Shown here: positions 7,615 through 12,390 of the stretch, in pieces
Layout of the letters: the number at the start of each line of letters is the position of its first letter
How positions within the stretch are numbered: position 1 is the stretch's first letter
Assembly (NCBI GenBank): GCA_016934535.1
Contig: JAFGSQ010000039.1
Coordinates: 1-12,390, forward strand
Origin: a candidate division WOR-3 bacterium
Lineage (GTDB): Bacteria; SDB-A
Direction of reading: 5' to 3'
DNA length: 12,390 nucleotides
The notes under the pieces: generated by a model
Databases searched by the model: none
What the model saw: only the letters and a program-made list of their open reading frames with translations
Told to the model about the DNA's origin: nothing
Translations under genes and position numbers: made by a program

Positions 7615-8268
7615 TTAATTCAACAATCTTTTTATTATTCTTTCAATAAAATCCATTTTTCTAGGCACATTGTGTCCGGAGAGAATGAGTTCTGGTTTCA
7701 AAGAAAGATATTTTTCAAGGGCTCCCATGTATTCTTCAATTCCCGTTTCCAGATCAGGAACAATGTTTTCGTCGTCGTCTCCGATGTTATCTCCGACGAA
7801 CAATATTTTTTCTTTCTCAAAGTAAACGCTTATCCCGTCGTTCGTGTGCCCCGGAGAATAAAACATCAAAACGCCGTCTTTTATTAAACGTAATTCACTG
7901 TCGAAAAGGACATCCGGTGATTTTTTTTCTGTTCTTCCACAGACGAATCTCCTGTTGGTCTCGAGCATTCCTTCATATTTTTCGTCAATATTTTTTAAAA
8001 TCTTTTCGTGAGCTATAATATCATTATCATAAAACTCATAATTTCCCCAGATGTGATCCCAATGATAATGAGTGTTAAGCACTGTGACCGGTTTTGACTT
8101 GTCTGTACAACCGGAAAGTATGTTTGCGCTTTCTGAACCAAAACCCGTGTCTATTATGTAATTGTTCTTCTCAGTTTTCAAAACGTAGCAATTGGTAGGG
8201 CATCCAGGTATGACATGCTGAACGATAGTGGTAACACTGTCGGATATATTAATCATTTCATAATTCAT
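7615..8268 (-). CDS. MBL-fold metallohydrolase
   Basis: A 217-residue metallo-beta-lactamase-fold protein with the full dinuclear metal site: H67, H69, D71 and H72 in NTHYHWDHIWGN, H141 in SPGHTNDG, D160 in LFVGDN and H199 in ILSGHN. The early IIDTGFG strand-turn is also typical. There is no signal peptide, so it is probably cytoplasmic. It resembles the broad glyoxalase II-like group acting on thioesters, lactones or phosphoesters; the motifs do not pick a substrate. The ATG at 8268 has an AAAGGCGG site 5-6 bases upstream. The gene lies 116 nt upstream of the choloylglycine hydrolase-like gene on the same strand, so co-transcription is possible but not shown. No convincing terminator or promoter was found in the gap. 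Confidence 0.9.
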   Translation of the reverse strand: MNYEMINISDSVTTIVQHVIPGCPTNCYVLKTEKNNYIIDTGFGSESANILSGCTDKSKPVTVLNTHYHWDHIWGNYEFYDNDIIAHEKILKNIDEKYEGMLETNRRFVCGRTEKKSPDVLFDSELRLIKDGVLMFYSPGHTNDGISVYFEKEKILFVGDNIGDDDENIVPDLETGIEEYMGALEKYLSLKPELILSGHNVPRKMDFIERIIKRLLN

Positions 8269-8494
8269 AGAATCCGCCTTTCAGTTATCCCAGCAACACG
8301 TCGTCATAGTTGCCCCCGGAGATAACAATTTAAACATCTTTTATTTTCGACTACATTGAAAAGCGCATTTCACGATAGTAATTGTCAAAGTCTCGATCTT
8401 TTATCTACTTTAACACCGCTAATACAAGAATTCATATCACAAGCCGGCGACAAAATTATGGCTTATAAATTCCCGGTTATCAGATAAATCGGAA

Positions 8495-9034
8495 TCATGC
8501 TTTCAAACCTCGTCCCGCCATAATTTCCGTAAGTTTATCGTATAGTTCGTCAGGTCCGCATTTCAGTGAAAGGACTGAAATCCTGAAAGGAGTTCCATAA
8601 GTTTTCTCGTTTGATTTCAAAAAATACCTGTTAATCGGATTCGCTTTCCCGATGTATTCCTGGGGATTGTAAACATGTATCAACACCAGTTTCTCCTTGC
8701 CTATTAGTTTAATTTCTATTAATTTTATGTCTCTCCATTTAATTAGATGACCGCTTGCAAAATTTGATCTGTCGAATATTCCGTTTTTATCCATCACCAG
8801 TCCCGGGTTGGTGTCGAGAGCTCTGTTCAAACCGTAAATACATAATGCTCCGCCGAAACTCAGGATAGTGAAAGCGGCAATCCTTACGTGCTCAGGATTC
8901 ACAGGATAAAATTTTTCCAAATCCGACCAAAGTCCGATTCCGATAGGGATCAAAAAACATGAAACGAATATGGCTGCGATGGCTTTTGTTTTTTCTTTTT
9001 TGATTACAATCTCACCTTTTACTTCTTTGATCAT
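8495..9034 (-). CDS. Small two-helix membrane protein, STM3941-like
   Basis: A 179-residue protein. Two hydrophobic helices (about 17-36 and 50-70) are followed by a soluble domain containing NPGLVMDKNGIFD and WRDIKLIEI. This layout and the C-terminal domain recall the STM3941 family and PH-like bacterial membrane proteins, whose role is unknown. Family assignment is from memory of the pattern and is moderate. The start at 9034 is chosen because GGAGG lies 5 bases upstream. A longer frame begins at 9130, but its extra 32 residues (rich in Y, H and C) lack a ribosome binding site and would overlap the predicted promoter. The gene diverges from the iron-uptake operon across a 199-bp gap. No function is claimed. 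Confidence 0.72.
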   Translation of the reverse strand: MIKEVKGEIVIKKEKTKAIAAIFVSCFLIPIGIGLWSDLEKFYPVNPEHVRIAAFTILSFGGALCIYGLNRALDTNPGLVMDKNGIFDRSNFASGHLIKWRDIKLIEIKLIGKEKLVLIHVYNPQEYIGKANPINRYFLKSNEKTYGTPFRISVLSLKCGPDELYDKLTEIMAGRGLKA

Positions 9035-9039
9035 AATTT

Positions 9040-9044
9040 CCTCC
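9040..9044 (-). promoter_or_regulatory. Ribosome binding site deciding the start of the membrane protein gene
   Basis: Minus-strand GGAGG is separated by AAATT from the ATG at 9034. Its position supports the 179-residue form over the 211-residue frame. Confidence 0.8.
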
Positions 9045-9054
9045 ATCCGATCAT

Positions 9055-9083
9055 ATTTTATATCTTGCATTTTATAGTGGCAA
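9055..9083 (-). promoter_or_regulatory. Possible promoter of the membrane protein gene
   Basis: On the minus strand TTGCCA (9078-9083) and TAAAAT (9055-9060) are spaced by 17 bp. The -10 end is 20 bases from the chosen ATG. If used, transcription starts inside the longer frame, which again favours the short protein. Confidence 0.4.
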
Positions 9084-9184
9084 TGAACATAGTAAAATAA
9101 AGAGGCATAATACATCGATGATGTCCTCAATACTTAATTCCGCATAGAAGAAAAGAATCAAAAGTTTTTTTATCAAAATTGCTA

Positions 9185-9213
9185 TTGACAAAACACGTTT
9201 TTATTGTTAGATT
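9185..9213 (+). promoter_or_regulatory. Promoter of the dtxR-feoA-feoB operon
   Basis: A perfect -35 box, TTGACA (9185-9190), is followed after 17 bp by TAGATT (9208-9213), which matches the -10 consensus at four of six positions. The transcription start would fall about 10 to 15 bases before the ATG, inside or at the end of the inverted repeat. This is the strongest protein-gene promoter in the window. Confidence 0.65.
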
Positions 9214-9223
9214 TAACTAACAA
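9204..9223 (+). promoter_or_regulatory. Predicted DtxR/MntR-type operator
   Basis: An inverted repeat of TTGTTAG, six bases (ATTTAA) and CTAACAA. The seven-base arms are perfect, and the size and GTTAG/CTAAC half-sites resemble known DtxR/IdeR boxes. It covers the whole -10 element and sits just before the ribosome binding site of the regulator gene, so metal-loaded regulator bound here should block RNA polymerase. That the adjacent regulator is the binder is inferred. Confidence 0.65.
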
Positions 9224-9233
9224 GAGGTGAACT

Positions 9234-9668
9234 ATGAAAAATAAATTAACATCTAATATGGAAGATTACCTGGAAGCAATTTTGGACTTAATGAATAAAG
9301 AGAAAACAGTCCGCGTCACTGATGTCAGCAAAATACTTAATGTAAAAAAGCCCTCTGTTAATTCTGCCGTCAGAAAACTTAAATCTCTTAAATTAGTAAA
9401 CCAGGAAAGATACGACAAAATATTCCTTACAGAAAAAGGCAAAAAAGAAGCCGAAAAAATAAAACACAAACACGATGTGCTGTTGAACTTTTTAAGTGAA
9501 TATCTCGGAGTGCCGAAAGAAACCGCCGTTGAAGAAGCCTGCAAGATCGAACACACCATCAGCAACGACACCCTCGAAAGAATTTCGGACTTTGTTGAAT
9601 TTTTAGATAAATCCGAGTTTTTCGTTAAAAATGAATGGCGATCAAAACCAAACCATGAAATCGTTTAG
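9234..9668 (+). CDS. DtxR/MntR-family metal-dependent repressor
   Basis: A 144-residue regulator with an N-terminal winged helix (about 8-70, with VTDVSKILNVKKPSVNSAVRKL as helix-turn-helix, cited here as residues 28-49) and a helical metal-binding dimerisation domain (about 75-130). It lacks the C-terminal SH3-like domain of long DtxR/IdeR proteins and has the length of MntR. Likely ligands are D11 and E14 (MEDYLEAI), H80, C103, E106 and H107 (EACKIEH). This is the MntR set except for Cys where MntR has Glu99 and DtxR has Cys102. The gene is first in the operon with feoA and feoB, which suggests that it senses Fe(II), or possibly Mn(II), and represses its own operon through the overlapping inverted repeat. 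The ATG is preceded by GAGGTG 4 bases upstream. Family is certain; metal is inferred. Confidence 0.92.
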   Translation: MKNKLTSNMEDYLEAILDLMNKEKTVRVTDVSKILNVKKPSVNSAVRKLKSLKLVNQERYDKIFLTEKGKKEAEKIKHKHDVLLNFLSEYLGVPKETAVEEACKIEHTISNDTLERISDFVEFLDKSEFFVKNEWRSKPNHEIV

Positions 9669-9705
9669 ACCATCGGATTTTTTCGGTGTTCCGAAATTAT
9701 GTTAC

Positions 9706-9711
9706 GGAGGG
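9706..9711 (+). promoter_or_regulatory. Ribosome binding site fixing the feoA start
   Basis: GGAGGG lies 3 bases before the ATG at 9715. An upstream in-frame ATG at 9631 lies inside the regulator gene, and its 28 extra residues do not resemble FeoA. Confidence 0.85.
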
Positions 9712-9714
9712 ACA

Positions 9715-9960
9715 ATGAAAACTCGCAGTGATGAAATTTTCCCTCTGATTCTCGCCAAAGAAGGAGAATCTCTTATAATCAGCGATATAAGAGGGGGAAA
9801 GTTTTTCAAGGATAAGTGCATAAGCATGGGTATCATACCCGGCGTTAAAATAGAGATATCAAATAACAGCAGGGGGGGGCCCTGCCTTATGAAAATAGGC
9901 GATTCCCGTATAATTATCGGAGGCGGGATGATGCACAGAATTTTTGTTAAGAGAACGTGA
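9715..9960 (+). CDS. feoA: FeoA ferrous-iron transport accessory protein
   Basis: An 81-residue cytoplasmic SH3-like protein, normal FeoA size. The family pattern is visible: LILAKEGESLIISDIRGG, then a helix with KDKCISMGIIPGVKIEI, the basic turn, and a final strand IIIGGGMMHRIFVKR. FeoA is required for full FeoB function and is thought to act on FeoB's cytoplasmic part. It lies 46 nt after the regulator gene and 29 nt before feoB on the same strand. Codons 53-55 (AGG GGG GGG) contain eight consecutive G bases, followed by CCC; loss of one G would bring a stop after 58 residues. The same bases form a hairpin with a 6-bp stem. Confidence 0.92.
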   Translation: MKTRSDEIFPLILAKEGESLIISDIRGGKFFKDKCISMGIIPGVKIEISNNSRGGPCLMKIGDSRIIIGGGMMHRIFVKRT

Positions 9961-9989
9961 CCTCAATCGATCTTTTTACTGCCTGAGTC

Positions 9990-12302
9990 ATGGAAATAGC
10001 CACAGTAGCCCTGATGGGGATTCCCAATTGCGGAAAAACGACCGTATTCAACGCTTTGACCGGCGGCAATGTCAAAACCGGAAACTGGCCTGGAGTTACA
10101 GTCGAAAAAAGAGAAGGAAAACTTAAACGCGACGACAGTTCGGATCTTTCCCAAAAAGAAATAACCGTTGTGGATCTTCCGGGTACATATTCATTGTCAG
10201 CCCTTTCTGAAGATGAAAAAGTTGCAAGAGATTACGCATTGAGCGGTGAACCTTCCTTGATACTCAACATACTTGACGGCTCCAACCTTGAAAGAAGCCT
10301 CTATCTGACGGCTCAGATAATCGAGATGAAAGTCCCTCTTGTGGTTGCAGTCAACATGACTGACGTCGCCGAAAGGCACAAGATAAATATCGACCTCAAA
10401 GAGCTTTCCAAACAATTGTCCGTACCGGTCATAGGTATAAGCGCTCTTCGAAAATGCGACATCGCTTTTCTAAAAAAAATGCTGAAAGACAATATCGAAA
10501 ATAAAATCGTAACTGGATCGCGCATTGAATATCCGAACGAAATTGAATCCGCTGTTTTTCAGTGGCAGAAAAAATCCGGCTTGATTGCTGAAGAAACCGG
10601 TATAAATGCGAGGTGGCTCAGCATAAAACTCCTCGAAGACGACAGCTGGGTGAAAAATAAGTTTTTAGAAAAGAGTGTATTAACAGACGATGAAATCAAA
10701 TACACCAGACAAAAAATTGAAGGGATTCTGGGTGATTCGATAGAGATGGTTTTTGCCGATTACAGATACGGATTTATTCACGGTATTTGCCGGAGTGTAA
10801 TACAAAGGATTGCTCAGAGGATTTCAAACACCGAAAAAATTGACAAAATTGTTTTGAACAGATATTTGAAAATCCCGATCTTCCTGACGGTTATGTATGT
10901 TATTTTCTGGGCGACAATAACATTCGGCGGAGCTTTCACGGATTTCTTTGACATAATATCCGGAACTATTTTTGTTGAAGGATTCGGTTTTCTTCTTGAA
11001 AAAGCTGGTTCTCCGATTTGGCTTAAAATAATTCTCGCCGACGGTATAGGAGGAGGCATCCAGACCGTATCCACTTTTATTCCAATTCTGTTTTTTATGT
11101 ACGTTATGTTTGCGGTGCTCGAAGACAGCGGATATATGGCGAGAGCCGCTTTTGTAATGGACAGATTCATGAGTAAAATAGGACTTCCCGGAAAGGCTTT
11201 CGTACCGCTTGTGGTAGGCTTTGGATGCACGGTTCCGGCTGTCCTCGCGGCGAGGACTCTGGAAAACAAAAAAGACAGAATGATGACCATTTTTTTAGCT
11301 CCTCTGATGTCTTGTGGAGCGAAAATGCCGGTTTACGCGCTCTTTACGGCTGCATTTTTTCCTGACAACACCGGACTCATTGTCGTTTCGTTTTACGCTA
11401 TCGGAATAATTGTCGCAGTCATAACTGGCCTCCTCCTGAAAAACACTCTTTTCAGAAAACATCATTCATATTTCGTAATGGAACTTCCCACATATCACGC
11501 TCCCAGACCCAAGCACATTCTGTTTCACACATGGATGAGACTTAAATCATTTATTTTAAAAGCCGGTCAGATAATTGTAATCGCCGTCGCAATCTTAACA
11601 TTCATAAATTCCATCGGAACTGACGGCTCGATCGGGAATAAAAACACCGACAAATCAGTTCTCGCATTCTTCGGCAAAACAATAACTCCGCTGTTTTCAC
11701 CCATGGGTATAGAGAAAGACAACTGGCCCGCAACCGTAGGTCTTCTAATGGGGATTTTCGCTAAAGAATCCGTTGTCGGAACACTCAATTCCCTGTACGG
11801 ACAGATGTCGGCTTCCGACGTGTATGAAAACGAAACAGAGGTTCCATATCCCGGTATTGCGGGAAATATAAAAGAAGCTTTTGTTTCAATTCCCGACAAC
11901 ATCTCGAAAATTTTTCTTCCTTTTTACAAAGCATTCGACAAAAGCGCACAATCGAGCGGCAATGGAAATGAGCGTGAGAATAAGGTTTTCGGGCTGATGG
12001 GTGAATATTTCGAAAAAGGTAAACCTCAGGCCTACGCTTATCTGCTTTTCGTGCTTTTGTATTTCCCTTGTGTCTCGGCTTTCGGTGTCATAGTTAGAGA
12101 AAGCGGCTGGCTTTTTGGAATCGTTAGCGCGGTTTATCTCACTTCATTGGCTTGGATAATTTCCACTCTTTTCTATCAGCTTACTACCGGACATAATTTT
12201 TTGTGGATCGGTTTGGCTTTTACATTGACGGGATTGATAGCACTGTTTTTCATTATCCTGCGACGAGCAAAGATGTTCAGAACTGAAACGTCAGCTGAAT
12301 GA
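9990..12302 (+). CDS. feoB: FeoB ferrous-iron transporter, GTP-binding
   Basis: A 770-residue inner-membrane Fe(II) transporter of normal length. The N-terminal G domain has G1 GIPNCGKT (10-17), the G2 region WPGVT (33-37), G3 DLPGTYSL (62-69), G4 NMTD (122-125) and G5 near SALR (151-154). A helical regulatory domain follows to about 280. The membrane part holds the two inverted gate repeats: GFGCTVPAVLAART (409-422) with C412, LMSCGAKMPVYA (439-450) with C442, AKESVVGTLNSLYG (591-604), and YFPCVSAFGV (691-700) with C694. All are expected family motifs, so it looks intact. The ATG is certain as the earliest start because an in-frame TGA lies at 9984-9986. No good Shine-Dalgarno site is seen, so coupling to feoA translation is possible. 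Iron starvation control is expected through the upstream operator. The stop is one base from a converging tRNA gene. Confidence 0.97.
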   Translation: MEIATVALMGIPNCGKTTVFNALTGGNVKTGNWPGVTVEKREGKLKRDDSSDLSQKEITVVDLPGTYSLSALSEDEKVARDYALSGEPSLILNILDGSNLERSLYLTAQIIEMKVPLVVAVNMTDVAERHKINIDLKELSKQLSVPVIGISALRKCDIAFLKKMLKDNIENKIVTGSRIEYPNEIESAVFQWQKKSGLIAEETGINARWLSIKLLEDDSWVKNKFLEKSVLTDDEIKYTRQKIEGILGDSIEMVFADYRYGFIHGICRSVIQRIAQRISNTEKIDKIVLNRYLKIPIFLTVMYVIFWATITFGGAFTDFFDIISGTIFVEGFGFLLEKAGSPIWLKIILADGIGGGIQTVSTFIPILFFMYVMFAVLEDSGYMARAAFVMDRFMSKIGLPGKAFVPLVVGFGCTVPAVLAARTLENKKDRMMTIFLAPLMSCGAKMPVYALFTAAFFPDNTGLIVVSFYAIGIIVAVITGLLLKNTLFRKHHSYFVMELPTYHAPRPKHILFHTWMRLKSFILKAGQIIVIAVAILTFINSIGTDGSIGNKNTDKSVLAFFGKTITPLFSPMGIEKDNWPATVGLLMGIFAKESVVGTLNSLYGQMSASDVYENETEVPYPGIAGNIKEAFVSIPDNISKIFLPFYKAFDKSAQSSGNGNERENKVFGLMGEYFEKGKPQAYAYLLFVLLYFPCVSAFGVIVRESGWLFGIVSAVYLTSLAWIISTLFYQLTTGHNFLWIGLAFTLTGLIALFFIILRRAKMFRTETSAE

Positions 12303-12303
12303 A

Positions 12304-12377
12304 TGGAGGTGACCGGATTCGAACCGGAGACCTCCTGCGTGCAAGGCAGGCGCTCTAGCCAACTGAGCTACACCCCC
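12304..12377 (-). tRNA. tRNA-Ala (anticodon UGC)
   Basis: The minus strand folds into a full cloverleaf of 74 nt. The acceptor stem GGGGGTG/CACCTCC contains the G3-U70 pair that defines alanine tRNAs, and the discriminator is A. The D stem is GCTC/GAGC, the anticodon stem CCTGC/GCAGG with loop CTTGCAC (anticodon TGC, reading GCN), and the T arm CCGG-TTCGAAT-CCGG with flanking pairs. CCA is not encoded, because TTC follows the discriminator. Its promoter would lie beyond the right edge. The 3' end is one base from the converging feoB stop codon. Confidence 0.97.
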
Positions 12378-12390
12378 ATAGAGATTTTAA

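Noticed and set aside
8269-8494. The 226-bp gap between the MBL-fold and membrane protein genes, checked for a small gene, RNA or repeat.
   Set aside because: Only a nine-codon frame without a ribosome site and scattered A/T-rich promoter-like strings were seen; nothing was strong enough to call.
9035-9130. N-terminal extension of the two-helix membrane protein.
   Set aside because: It has no ribosome site, overlaps the predicted promoter, and GGAGG precedes the internal ATG at 9034.
1-12390. tRNA genes at both edges suggested a genomic island with attachment sites.
   Set aside because: There is no integrase, no duplicated tRNA end and no phage or transposon gene, and the two tRNAs differ; their edge positions are probably chance.

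Overview
The window looks like ordinary chromosome from a bacterium of moderate GC content. Shine-Dalgarno sites are strong, sigma70-like promoters are visible, and start codons include ATG, GTG and TTG. Phenylalanyl-tRNA synthetase is of the archaeal/eukaryotic type in both subunits, while prolyl-tRNA synthetase is of the bacterial type with an inserted editing domain. Among bacteria that combination is known in spirochaetes and some deep or candidate lineages. The sequence alone does not fix the phylum. No integrase, transposase, CRISPR array or phage gene is visible.

Left part (1-6263): a tRNA-Thr(CGU) gene and an exported M15-type metallopeptidase-like gene lie on the minus strand. Diverging from them is a tight plus-strand operon of proS, pheS, pheT and an OsmC/Ohr-type thiol peroxidase-like gene, with gaps of 16, 0 and 13 nt. 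Three translation proteins are therefore followed by a probable peroxide or organic hydroperoxide defence protein.

Middle part (6264-9034): three minus-strand genes of accessory character. They encode an exported choloylglycine hydrolase/penicillin acylase-family Ntn hydrolase, an MBL-fold metallohydrolase, and a small two-helix membrane protein resembling the STM3941 family. The gaps here (113, 116, 226 and 199 nt) show no further gene. Part of the last gap is the control region of the next operon.

Right part (9035-12377): a complete ferrous-iron uptake operon. It has a short DtxR/MntR-type regulator, FeoA and FeoB, preceded by a perfect TTGACA -35 box and a 20-bp inverted repeat covering the -10 element. 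This predicts a metal-responsive, self-repressing operon. FeoB ends one base from the 3' end of a converging tRNA-Ala(UGC) gene. Neither tRNA gene encodes its CCA tail.

The most interesting points are the archaeal-type PheRS inside a bacterial operon, an eight-G run and hairpin inside feoA that could allow frameshifting, the mixed DtxR/MntR metal-ligand set of the regulator, and its operator/promoter overlap. I did not find a convincing new multi-gene system. The region is mostly recognisable housekeeping and iron-transport genes.
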